24,081 nt of DNA from Thermoplasmata archaeon (GTDB taxonomy: Archaea > Thermoplasmatota > Thermoplasmata > UBA10834), in NCBI GenBank assembly GCA_025457845.1, contig JALOTO010000022.1, positions 1 to 24,081 on the forward strand, in the 5' to 3' direction. Each line of letters starts with the position of its first letter. The first letter of the stretch is position 1. A program made the translations under genes and the position numbers. Shown here piece after piece: positions 13,775-20,669 of the stretch. Below the pieces are notes generated by a model. That model had not been told where the DNA came from and did no database searches. It was given only the letters and a program-made list of their open reading frames with translations.

Positions 13775-14353
13775 CTAGGGCCCGCCTGACTTGTCGCCGT
13801 CGTCGGGTTCCTGCACGGTCTTCGAGTGCCCGAAACCACTCTCCACGTACCTCGCCACGAACTCGTCCACCAGCTTGTCGAGGAACGTCCTCCGGTAGAC
13901 GATCAGCAGGTCCGCGACCTTGTCCGGGTCTATCACAGTCAGGCGGGACTCGCGCCCGACCTTCTCGAGCTTGACCACGCCCTTCGAGACGAGCTTCTTG
14001 ATGTGGTACGACAGGGTGCCGCCGGAGATGGTGAAATTCTTGAGGACGTCCCCGTGGGTGGAGCCAGGGTTCGAGAGCAGGAACAGTATGACGCCCCTGG
14101 GGATCTCCTGCCTCAGGGAGGACAGTATCCGCTGCTTGTCCTGGCCCATCTGCACCCCCGGGTAGTATCTGGAGAAGCTCTCCCGCTTGTCGAGGGAGAT
14201 GATCGACCGGTCCACCAGGTAGTTCAGGTGGTACTCGAGCACGCCTATGGGGAGGGAGGTCCTGCGCTGGATCTCCCTGAAGTGCAGGCCAGGGCTTCCC
14301 CTGATGCACTCGAATATCCTCTTGCGGTTCTCGAGCTCAAGGGGATCCTGCAA
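13775..14353 (-). CDS. Tandem winged-helix transcription regulator
   Basis: The protein of about 192 residues contains two winged-helix domains. The first is around NRKRIFECIRGSPGLHFREI and PIGVLEYHLNYLVDRSII; the second is around QEIPRGVILFLLSNPGSTHG and GGTLSYHIKKLVSKGVVKLE. Each has the ArsR/HTH_24-like pattern in which a helix contacts DNA and the wing follows. Such two-domain regulators are common in Thermoplasmata and other archaea. The TTG at 14353 is preferred to the TTG at 14371 because GGAGGGAGG lies just upstream of it. The gene overlaps the small membrane protein gene before it by 17 bases, so the two are probably made together, perhaps as a sensor and regulator pair. It has no obvious ligand-binding domain. 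Target genes are unknown; the exported protein genes next to it are candidates. Confidence 0.8.
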   Translation of the reverse strand: MQDPLELENRKRIFECIRGSPGLHFREIQRRTSLPIGVLEYHLNYLVDRSIISLDKRESFSRYYPGVQMGQDKQRILSSLRQEIPRGVILFLLSNPGSTHGDVLKNFTISGGTLSYHIKKLVSKGVVKLEKVGRESRLTVIDPDKVADLLIVYRRTFLDKLVDEFVARYVESGFGHSKTVQEPDDGDKSGGP

Positions 14354-14627
14354 TTCGCCTCCCTCCGACAAGGCCGACGAGGATCGCGGCCACGAGCACG
14401 GCGCCGTCGACGACGACCACTAAGGTCGGGTCGACCCCGTCGAGCAGGTCGGTCGTGTTGGCCAGCCCGAGGATCGACACGGTCAGGGTGATGTGCGCCG
14501 CCAGTGCGACCGACATCGTGAGGAGGGGACGGACACCGCTCCTGCGGTAGGACATCACGGACAGCACGAGCAAGAAGGCTGAGACCCCCAAGAAAAGCCC
14601 CAAGACGGTGTCCGAAACGGCGACCAT
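14337..14627 (-). CDS. Small three-helix membrane protein paired with the winged-helix regulator
   Basis: From the ATG at 14627 the protein has 96 residues and three predicted membrane helices: LGLFLGVSAFLLVLSVMSY, LTMSVALAAHITLTVSILGL and VVVVDGAVLVAAILVGLVGG. It ends in a short basic tail. The TATA box at 14661-14668 would start the RNA near 14638, so the upstream ATG at 14681 is unlikely. It is the first gene of a pair with the winged-helix regulator. The layout, a small membrane protein encoded with a DNA-binding protein, recurs in archaea and suggests that it senses or tethers the regulator. That is inference; no family is recognised with certainty. Confidence 0.65.
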   Translation of the reverse strand: MVAVSDTVLGLFLGVSAFLLVLSVMSYRRSGVRPLLTMSVALAAHITLTVSILGLANTTDLLDGVDPTLVVVVDGAVLVAAILVGLVGGRRIAGSP

Positions 14628-14660
14628 ATCGAAGTCTTGAATCTGTATGTGTTGGCGGCC

Positions 14661-14668
14661 TATAATAC
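14661..14668 (-). promoter_or_regulatory. TATA box of the small membrane protein and regulator pair
   Basis: The plus strand TATAATAC reads on the minus strand as GTATTATA. It is centred about 38 bases before the ATG at 14627, which fits a leader of about 10 bases. Confidence 0.45.
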
Positions 14669-14709
14669 GTGCGCTGGCCACGCTTCCAGAGTAGCCCTTC
14701 CAGATGGGG

Positions 14710-15645
14710 TCAGAGTATGTGTTTGAGCCTCAGGGCGGCCCAGAGGGCGGCTACGCCGACCGCGGAGGCGCCTATCACGAGGAAGAAGGCCCTCGAATCC
14801 TCCGCGAAGGGCAGAGGGACGTTCATCCCGTACAGGCTCGCTAGCAGGGTCGGGAGTATGAGGATGAGGCTGATGGTGGTCAGGGTCTTCATGACGGTGG
14901 ACAGGTTGTTCGAGATCTGCGATTCGTACGCGTTCAGGACGTTGGACATGATCTCCCTGTAGATGGTGGTCATCTCGTACAGCTGCGCGACGTCGTTCTC
15001 GAGGTCCTCGGCCGCGTCGAGCTTGTCCTTCGCCATCCTAAGCTGCTTGGACCTCGGCAGCATGGATATCGCATTGAGATTGGAGAGCAGCGCGGTGTTG
15101 AGGAGGATGAGCGAGTTGCTGAGCGCGAAGGCGGCGTGAGCCACGTTGGCGCTCTTCGCCTCGAGGACCGTCTCCTGGATGGAGCTGATCCGCCTCTCCA
15201 TCGGCCTGACCCTGCGCTCTATGTCCCTGGTGACCTTCCTGACTATCGCGAAGAAGAGGTCCTCCTTGGTGTCTATGCGCGGCCTCCTCCTCATGTCGGA
15301 GACTATCTCCTGCGCAGTGAACGTCGCTCCAAGCCTGACGGTGATTATGTTCTTCGGGGTGACGAAGATGCCTATCGGGACCGTCTGGATCTTGTCCCCC
15401 TCGGCCTCCTCGGCCGCCAGGTTCCGGAGGACCAGGAAATCGTATCCCTCCTCGACCTCGACCCTGGCCCGTTCGTTGGGGTCGAGACAGTCGGCGACGT
15501 CCTGGAGGGCGATCCCGTATGCCCGGTGGAGGACGTCGACCTCCTCAGGGGACGGCGCGACGAGGTCCACCCATAGCGCGGACCTGACCATGTCTGGGCT
15601 GACCTCTTCGAGGATTCCCTCCTCCGTGCAGTAGAGCCTCATCAT
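14710..15645 (-). CDS. corA: CorA-type magnesium/divalent cation transporter
   Basis: The 311-residue protein is a typical CorA. A cytoplasmic domain begins with LWVDLVAPSPEEVDVLHRAY and continues with FLVLRNL and GIFVTPKNIITVR. A long helical stalk follows, and the C-terminus has two membrane helices joined by the signature YGMNVPLP. CorA forms a pentameric channel that admits Mg2+ (in some members Co2+ or Ni2+) when internal Mg2+ is low. Its length is near the usual 310-320 residues, and the tail after the second helix is short and basic (RLKHIL), as expected. Two ATGs are adjacent (15645 and 15642) behind GGTGA. A TATA box lies at 15686-15692. It appears to be a single-gene unit. Ion choice between Mg2+ and other metals cannot be read from sequence. 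Confidence 0.92.
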   Translation of the reverse strand: MMRLYCTEEGILEEVSPDMVRSALWVDLVAPSPEEVDVLHRAYGIALQDVADCLDPNERARVEVEEGYDFLVLRNLAAEEAEGDKIQTVPIGIFVTPKNIITVRLGATFTAQEIVSDMRRRPRIDTKEDLFFAIVRKVTRDIERRVRPMERRISSIQETVLEAKSANVAHAAFALSNSLILLNTALLSNLNAISMLPRSKQLRMAKDKLDAAEDLENDVAQLYEMTTIYREIMSNVLNAYESQISNNLSTVMKTLTTISLILILPTLLASLYGMNVPLPFAEDSRAFFLVIGASAVGVAALWAALRLKHIL

Positions 15646-15685
15646 GGTCCATCACCGGTCCACGGTCCCGATGGCCGGAGGCAGG

Positions 15686-15692
15686 ATATATG
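15686..15692 (-). promoter_or_regulatory. TATA box of corA
   Basis: The minus strand reads CATATAT, centred about 44 bases before the ATG at 15645. RNA would start near 15662 with a leader of about 17 bases containing GGTGA. Confidence 0.5.
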
Positions 15693-15735
15693 CCTTCGCG
15701 GGGGCGGCGATGGACCGAGCGGGACAAGCGTGGCC

Positions 15736-16335
15736 TCAGACCAGCGGTTGGCCCCATCGGTCGACGAAGAAGTTCTCGCCCACGGGTTTCCGCTCCGGCC
15801 TGGCCGCCTCCCATCCCTTCTGCTTCTCCGAGAGGAGGGAGTCGTCCGTACCGGGGTACCCGCAGATGACGAGGGTGACTATGACGAACTCGTCGGGTAT
15901 CCCAAGGGCCGCGCGGACCTTGGCGGGCTCGTAGCCGGCGATGGGATGCGCGACTATCCCCAGCTCCGTGGCCCTGAGCAGCATCTGCCCGACCGCGAGG
16001 CCGCAGTCGAAGCCGTAGTAGTCGCGGCGATCGCTGAGCTGACAGTCGTCCGGCCCTCTGGCCGCGATGACGACGATCGTGTCCGCCCTGGTGGCCCAGA
16101 CGTTGCCCTTGGCCAACGCCTCCTTGACACCTGCGAGTGCCGGGCCTCCGCGGCAGAATATAATCCGCCATGGCTGGTTGTTGAAGCATGAAGCGGACAG
16201 CCTGGCGGCCTCGACCATTGACATGATCTCCGCGTCCTCGATATGCTTCTGGGAGAGGACCCTCTTCGCCCTGCGCGCCCTGACCGCATCAACGACATCC
16301 AAACCCGACTCACCCCGGGCGAGAATCGCGGTCAT
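15736..16335 (-). CDS. Nitroreductase-family flavoprotein
   Basis: The 199-residue protein shows the nitroreductase fold: an N-terminal helix with RARRAKRVL, then ARLSASCFNNQPWRIIF (the FMN phosphate-binding SxxNxQPWR-like motif), LAVGQMLLRATELGIVAHPI, and a C-terminal GYPG segment. These FMN enzymes use NAD(P)H to reduce nitro compounds, quinones or flavins, usually as dimers. The length is near the family norm. It follows the regulator gene by 31 bases on the same strand and may be the last gene of the importer unit. A BluB role in making the lower B12 ligand would suit that setting, but I do not see BluB's distinctive N-terminal pattern, so the substrate is open. AGGTG stands very close to the ATG, and no separate promoter was seen. 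Confidence 0.82.
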   Translation of the reverse strand: MTAILARGESGLDVVDAVRARRAKRVLSQKHIEDAEIMSMVEAARLSASCFNNQPWRIIFCRGGPALAGVKEALAKGNVWATRADTIVVIAARGPDDCQLSDRRDYYGFDCGLAVGQMLLRATELGIVAHPIAGYEPAKVRAALGIPDEFVIVTLVICGYPGTDDSLLSEKQKGWEAARPERKPVGENFFVDRWGQPLV

Positions 16336-16366
16336 GCACCTTTAGGATTGGCCCGCATGGGCGGCT

Positions 16367-17164
16367 TCATGCGCGGTAGAGCTTCCACTTCACCTCGTAG
16401 CCCATCCCGGCCTTCAGGGCGTTGACGGCGTCCAGCATGCGGTCGGTGGATTCCTTCGTCCCGCAGAACGCCACGTCGACCCCTTTGCTGAGGGCGCTCA
16501 TGGTCGCCTCCACCGGCGCGTGTATCGTGAAGAGCTCGCCGCTCGTCTTCATGAGCAGCGAGGAGCCGACCGGGTCCCCCGCGACCAGCAGCCCGGGGGA
16601 GAACGATTCCAGCCTCTCGGATATCTTCGGGACATCCACGCCCTTCGAGCCGCCGTCGAACTCCGATGGTGCCTCGACCAGCAGAAGCTCGCCGAGGTCC
16701 ATGTCCACTATCCCTTCGAGGTCCCCGATGAGGACGTCGTCCCCCTCGGAGGCCACCTCCTTCGCCACGCCCATGGAGGACTCCTTCCTCCCTGGATAGG
16801 CCATGAGCATGCCGTCCTCCATCACGAGGCCCACCGGTTGGCCCTGTTCTACTGCAGCGCCGGCTATGGCGACACAAGTGTCGATGACGCTGATCATCCT
16901 GAGGGCGTCGTCGACCTCCTGCTTCAGGGTGGTGAAGTGCTCCTGCAGGAGCTGCATCCCCTTCCTGGTCGGACGCATCATCCCCTTCTGCTCCCGGACC
17001 AGGCCCTCCTTCCTCATCGCGCCGATGTATTGGCTGACTGCCTGGACGGTGACGTCGAGCTTGTCCGCGATGTCCTTGAGCCTCGCCGACGGCGAGTCGA
17101 TGACCTCTATGAGAATCAGCAGCTCCGTGTTCCTCTTAAGGTCCCTGAGCGGCCTGCCTGTCAT
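16367..17164 (-). CDS. Winged-helix regulator with C-terminal sensor-like domain
   Basis: From the ATG at 17164 (GAGG ribosome-binding site) the protein has 265 residues. Residues 5-80 are a winged helix (LKDIADKLDVTVQAVSQYIG as the recognition part, GMMRPTRKGMQLLQEH as the wing). Residues about 95-260 form an alpha/beta domain beginning CVAIAGAAVEQGQPVGLVME, containing VLIGDLEGIVDMDLGELLLV and ending with HAPVEATMSALSKGVDVAFC. The latter resembles a conserved domain of archaeal HTH regulators with unknown ligand. The gene overlaps the end of the ATPase gene by 29 bases, so it is translated with the importer and likely controls it, perhaps through the direct repeats at 20559-20594. An open frame continues to 17221 but adds only a basic, unlikely leader. 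Confidence 0.78.
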   Translation of the reverse strand: MTGRPLRDLKRNTELLILIEVIDSPSARLKDIADKLDVTVQAVSQYIGAMRKEGLVREQKGMMRPTRKGMQLLQEHFTTLKQEVDDALRMISVIDTCVAIAGAAVEQGQPVGLVMEDGMLMAYPGRKESSMGVAKEVASEGDDVLIGDLEGIVDMDLGELLLVEAPSEFDGGSKGVDVPKISERLESFSPGLLVAGDPVGSSLLMKTSGELFTIHAPVEATMSALSKGVDVAFCGTKESTDRMLDAVNALKAGMGYEVKWKLYRA

Positions 17165-18425
17165 CCCTTTCGCCTCGTCTCCCCAGCGCCGCGAGGAGCG
17201 CCTCGACGCCGTCCACCTCAATGGCGCCCGAGGTAATCAAACCCTTGACTGCCGAGTCGGCCTTCCCCGACGCGAAGTCGATCGTCCGGCCGGCCTCCGC
17301 CCTGAGCACGACTACCTTCTTGCCGGAGGCGAGGGCGTCCTTCGCCGCCTCGAGGTTCCTGAGGTTGCCCGGGCCGACGGGGAACGGGGCCACGACCACG
17401 GCCACGCTCTCGGATATGAGCCTTATGTTCTCCTGGTGCGCGGCCTCCGTTATCGGCGAGAACGGGGCGTCCATCGCCACGGGCACCCTGAGCTCCTGAG
17501 CGCTCTCCGTGTCGGAGTCGAGGACGTTGAGCACGCCCGCGGACACGCTGTACCCGGCGTCGGAGAGCGACTTCATGACGGGAGCACCCGTGCCTCCTCC
17601 GCATACCACATGGACCCTCGTACCGTGCCTGTGCGGCCTGGTTGCCGTCGACCGCGGCATGACGTAGACCGAGTTGGTCATCGGGTCCCTCCGTATCGCC
17701 ACGTCCACCCCGTAGACGGACTGGAGCATGTCCGCCGTGAGCACGTCCACAGGCGGTCCGGCCGCCTCCACCGAACCCTGGCTGAGCAGGACGATCCTGT
17801 CGCAGTACCTCGCCGCGAGGTTGACGTCGTGCAGGACCGCGATGACTGTGATGCCCTGCTCCTTCCCGATCCTCCTCACGAGGTCCATGACCTCGATCTG
17901 CCCGCTGATGTCGAGGTATATGGTAGGCTCGTCGAGGAGGAGGGCCTGCGGCTCCTGGGCTATCGCCCTCGCGATTATGACCCTCTGCCTCTCCCCTCCG
18001 CTGAGCGCCCCGAAGGAGCGCTTCTCGAACTGGAGGGTGTTGGTCCGCCGCATCGCCTCGTGCACCTTGGCGAGGTCGCGCTTGGTGTACCCCCCGAAGG
18101 CGCTGCCGGCGTGCGGTATCCTTCCCATCATGACGATGTCGAGGGCGGTGAACGGGAAGTCCGTCGACGAGGTCTGCGGGACCACCGCGAAGAGCTTCGC
18201 GACCTCCCTTGGGGTGCGGTCGATGACGGGTGTCCCATCTACGAGGACCTGTCCCGCCTGCGGCTTGAGGTAGTTGGTCAGGCACCTGAGGAGAGTGGTC
18301 TTCCCCGAGCCGTTCGGGCCCATTATCCCCAGGAACTCGCCTGGATGGACCTCGAGAGATACGGACTTCAGGACCTTTCGGTCCCGGTAGGAGAAGTCCA
18401 GGTCCTTGACAGAGAGGTCCATCAT
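17136..18425 (-). CDS. Cobalamin/siderophore-type ABC importer ATPase with extra C-terminal domain
   Basis: Residues 1-255 are a BtuD/FepC-type ATPase: Walker A GPNGSGKT at 36-43, Q-loop VPQTSSTDFPFTALD, signature LSGGERQR at 141-148, Walker B ALLLDEP at 161-167 and the switch His in VLHD at 199. It powers uptake of a corrinoid, heme or iron chelate through the permease encoded before it. Residues about 268-429 form an added domain (VHVVCGGGTGAPVMKSLSDA, GVLNVLDSDTESAQEL) with a nucleotide-binding-like GGGTG turn. I have seen such tails on some BtuD-like ATPases; their role is not settled. The start overlaps the permease stop in an ATGA arrangement, and the end overlaps the regulator gene by 29 bases. 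With a corrinoid gene in the window, cobalamin is the favoured cargo, but this is inference. Confidence 0.87.
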   Translation of the reverse strand: MMDLSVKDLDFSYRDRKVLKSVSLEVHPGEFLGIMGPNGSGKTTLLRCLTNYLKPQAGQVLVDGTPVIDRTPREVAKLFAVVPQTSSTDFPFTALDIVMMGRIPHAGSAFGGYTKRDLAKVHEAMRRTNTLQFEKRSFGALSGGERQRVIIARAIAQEPQALLLDEPTIYLDISGQIEVMDLVRRIGKEQGITVIAVLHDVNLAARYCDRIVLLSQGSVEAAGPPVDVLTADMLQSVYGVDVAIRRDPMTNSVYVMPRSTATRPHRHGTRVHVVCGGGTGAPVMKSLSDAGYSVSAGVLNVLDSDTESAQELRVPVAMDAPFSPITEAAHQENIRLISESVAVVVAPFPVGPGNLRNLEAAKDALASGKKVVVLRAEAGRTIDFASGKADSAVKGLITSGAIEVDGVEALLAALGRRGERDDRQAAQGP

Positions 18426-19453
18426 CCCTCACGCCCCACGCTGCTCCTTCTGAGCAGGTACAGGAAGAACGGGCCGCCACAGAGCGCGGTGATGATCCCG
18501 ACGGGAAGCTCCGTTGGGGCGAAGACGCTCCTGGCGATGGTGTCCGCCCATATCAGGAATATCGCCCCGGTCAGGGCGGAGGCGGGGATCAGCACCCTGT
18601 GGTTCGACCCGACGACGAGCCGGGTCATGTGCGGGACGATCAGACCCACGAACCCTATGACTCCAGTGAACGCGACGGCTGCAGCGGTGACCAGCGCGGC
18701 GACGCCGAGGATGAGCTTCTTGAGGCGCTCCGGGTCCGACCCGAGGTTGTGCGCGGTCTCCTCCCCGAGCAGAAGTGCGTCGAGTGAGCGGCCATACCTC
18801 ATCACGATCACGATGCCGACGATGACCGGCAGTACCAGGATCGCGACCTTGTCCCAGCTTGCTAGGGAGAGGCTTCCCAGCAACCAGAAGACTATCTGAT
18901 GGTACTCCTGCCGGGCGGAGTAGATGAGGAACGAGGTGATGGCGCCCAGGAACGAGGCCACCGCGACCCCGGACAGGAGGAGCGTGTCGACGTACACCCT
19001 GCCCTTGACCGAGCCGAGGGTGTAGACGACGAAGACCGACGCGATCGCCCCGGCGAAGGCGAGCAGCGGGGATGCCCCGGTCCCGACCACGGCGGCGAAA
19101 CCGAAGATGCCTGCGGCCGCGGCCCCGAGGGCCGCGCCAGAGGAGACTCCGATGACGAACGGGTCGGCCATCGAGTTCCTGAACACGGCCTGCATGGCGG
19201 TGCCCGCGCACGCGAGCGCGGCGCCCACCATCGCGGCCATGAGCACGCGCGGGATCCTCACGTCCCAGAAGACCCACTGATACGACGAATCGCCGAACAG
19301 CGCATCGAAGGCCTCATCGAAGGAGAGTTTCGTCGGGGCGCCAGGCCCTATCGGTCCCAGACTCCCCACCATGATGGCTAGGAAGGCCGACAGAGTCAGC
19401 ACCGCACATAGTGCGACGAGCATGACCGTTCGGTTCTCCCTCATGGAAGTCAT
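18422..19453 (-). CDS. FecCD/BtuC-family ABC importer permease
   Basis: The 343-residue integral membrane protein has the family length and about ten helices. Landmarks are WDVRIPRVLMAAMVGAALAC, the segment MQAVFRNSMADPFVIGVSSG with GAALGAAAAG, and the later GFVGLIVPHMTRLVVG that forms the contact with the ATPase. Two copies make the channel through which a periplasm-side binding protein delivers a corrinoid, heme or iron-siderophore complex. It lies 41 bases after the binding-protein gene, with a hairpin in the gap, and overlaps the ATPase gene by 4 bases. A second ATG at 19444 is possible, but the first is kept for length. Sequence alone does not separate B12 from iron-chelate permeases. 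Confidence 0.9.
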   Translation of the reverse strand: MTSMRENRTVMLVALCAVLTLSAFLAIMVGSLGPIGPGAPTKLSFDEAFDALFGDSSYQWVFWDVRIPRVLMAAMVGAALACAGTAMQAVFRNSMADPFVIGVSSGAALGAAAAGIFGFAAVVGTGASPLLAFAGAIASVFVVYTLGSVKGRVYVDTLLLSGVAVASFLGAITSFLIYSARQEYHQIVFWLLGSLSLASWDKVAILVLPVIVGIVIVMRYGRSLDALLLGEETAHNLGSDPERLKKLILGVAALVTAAAVAFTGVIGFVGLIVPHMTRLVVGSNHRVLIPASALTGAIFLIWADTIARSVFAPTELPVGIITALCGGPFFLYLLRRSSVGREG

Positions 19454-19475
19454 CGGACCCTAGGCCTCCGCGCCC

Positions 19476-19492
19476 CGACGCCCGAGGCGTCG
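19476..19492 (-). promoter_or_regulatory. Stem-loop in the gap between binding-protein and permease genes
   Basis: CGACGCC (19476-19482) and GGCGTCG (19486-19492) pair perfectly over a 3-base loop. It lies just after the binding-protein stop. Hairpins here are common in importer operons and favour higher levels of binding protein by stabilising the upstream RNA or thinning readthrough. Confidence 0.5.
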
Positions 19493-19494
19493 CC

Positions 19495-20496
19495 TCAGGG
19501 ATAGATTTCGGGGTGTATCATATGCGCGAGCTGTTCCAGCCCGTCGACTATCCTCGGGCCGTACCTGCTCAGGATGTTGTCGTCGATGGAGTATATCGCG
19601 TCCTCCTCGACGGCGGTTATCTGGTCCCAGCCCTCCCGGCTGGATATCTCGGTGGCGTTCGTGGTCGTCATCACTCCGACCGTGTAGATGATGATGTCTG
19701 GGTCGGAGGCGATGATGAACTCGGACGTGAGCTCCGGGTACTCGCTGTCCGCTTCGTGGGCTATGTTCTCCGCCCCGGCGAGCGCTATGAGGTCGTCGCC
19801 AAAGGACCCTGGACCGTAGGTCCAGAGCGGGTAGTACTCTATGTACACCTTGGGCTTGGACACGCCGTCGGCGAGGGTGATGGCCTTTACCGCCTCGACC
19901 CTCTCCTCGAGGGTGTTCGCGAGTTCGTCGGCCTCCTGCACGTGGCCGGTGATCAGCCCGGCGAGCCTGACGTCCTTGTAGATGTCCTCCATGGTCCTGG
20001 CGGCGAAGAGGAAGTACGGTATCGACTGGTTGGTGATGAGGCTCAGCTGCTGCTGTGGGACGAGGTCGCTGCAGACCACCAGGTCCGGCTCCAGGCCGAT
20101 GATGGCCTCGATGTTGAGGGTGAACGATCCCACGCTGGGCAGGTCGAGCGCCTCCGCGGGGTAGTCGCTGTAGTCGTCCCTTCCGACGACATGGTCGCCT
20201 GCGCCAATCGCGAACAGCAGCTCGGTCGTCGTGGGCGCGACGGAGACAATCCTGTCGGCGATGCCGTCAAGGACGACGGTTCTGTTGTAGTCGTCCTCGA
20301 GCGTCATGCTCACTATGTTGCCCCATTCATCGGTGACGACGATGGCCTTCGCCCCGTCGTACTCGTCCTCCGGCGCCTCCTCGGCGTCGGTGGGCGCCAC
20401 GAGGTATCCCACGGCGAACGCGGTGACGGACGAGACCGCCACTGCTATCGCGATGATCACGAACAACTTGGTCTTGTCTTCCTTGCCCGACTGCAT
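19495..20496 (-). CDS. BtuF-like ABC importer solute-binding protein, membrane-anchored
   Basis: The 333-residue protein has a short basic lead (MQSGKEDKTK) and one hydrophobic segment, LFVIIAIAVAVSSVTAFAVG, that should anchor it outside the cell. The mature part has the two-lobe fold of class III binding proteins: RIVSVAPTTTELLFAIGAGD, DYPAEALDLPSVGSFTLNIE, IIGLEPDLVVCSDLV, and in the second lobe KVYIEYYPLWTYGPGS and SREGWDQITAVEEDAIYSID. It captures a corrinoid, heme or iron chelate for the permease. The anchor replaces the free periplasmic form of diderm bacteria, as expected in archaea. GGAGG stands 7 bases before the ATG. It is the first gene of the probable five-gene unit and has the promoter with direct repeats. 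Confidence 0.9.
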   Translation of the reverse strand: MQSGKEDKTKLFVIIAIAVAVSSVTAFAVGYLVAPTDAEEAPEDEYDGAKAIVVTDEWGNIVSMTLEDDYNRTVVLDGIADRIVSVAPTTTELLFAIGAGDHVVGRDDYSDYPAEALDLPSVGSFTLNIEAIIGLEPDLVVCSDLVPQQQLSLITNQSIPYFLFAARTMEDIYKDVRLAGLITGHVQEADELANTLEERVEAVKAITLADGVSKPKVYIEYYPLWTYGPGSFGDDLIALAGAENIAHEADSEYPELTSEFIIASDPDIIIYTVGVMTTTNATEISSREGWDQITAVEEDAIYSIDDNILSRYGPRIVDGLEQLAHMIHPEIYP

Positions 20497-20558
20497 CTGT
20501 ATGCCTCCAATCCTCTTCGCACGGCCGGTCCCGCCTGCGCGTGACGGTTCCGTGCATT

Positions 20559-20594
20559 AAAGCGTACTTGAAATAATGAAAGTGTATTTTAAAG
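20559..20594 (-). promoter_or_regulatory. TATA region of the importer unit with two direct repeats
   Basis: Plus-strand AAAGCGTACTTGAAA (20559-20573) and AAAGTGTATTTTAAA (20579-20593) match at 12 of 15 positions and start exactly 20 bases apart, about two helical turns. The second covers the likely TATA box (minus-strand CTTTAAAATA), so RNA would start near 20563 inside the first repeat. This is a plausible operator for the winged-helix regulator of the unit. Confidence 0.45.
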
Positions 20595-20631
20595 TTTCGG
20601 GGATGAGGGGACGGAAGGCACGCTGTCCGAC

Positions 20632-20664
20632 GGAAATGGGAGAAGGAAACGGTTTCGAATCCGT
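20632..20664 (-). terminator. Hairpin plus U-rich tract after the aminotransferase gene
   Basis: On the minus strand ACGG and CCGT pair (20661-20664 with 20649-20652) around a loop holding TTCGAA. A pyrimidine-rich run, TTCCTTCTCCCATTTCC (20632-20648), follows. It begins a few bases after the TAG stop. Confidence 0.48.
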
Positions 20665-20669
20665 GGCCT

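Noticed and set aside
15736..16335. BluB (lower-ligand synthesis for B12) as the identity of the nitroreductase-family gene
   Set aside because: The setting is tempting, but the N-terminal BluB pattern is not visible; only the general nitroreductase motifs are.
16803..18899. Very long plus-strand open frame opposite the regulator, ATPase and permease genes
   Set aside because: The minus strand encodes clear conserved motifs throughout; the plus frame is low in hydrophobic order and rich in Arg, His and Asp.
20649..20664. A tRNA T-arm-like sequence (ACGG-TTTCGAAT-CCGT)
   Set aside because: No acceptor, D or anticodon stem can be built around it. It sits right after the aminotransferase stop and fits a terminator hairpin better.
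20497..20669. Cobalamin riboswitch upstream of the importer
   Set aside because: The gap is short, AT-rich around the promoter and lacks the B12-box sequence and extended multi-stem structure.
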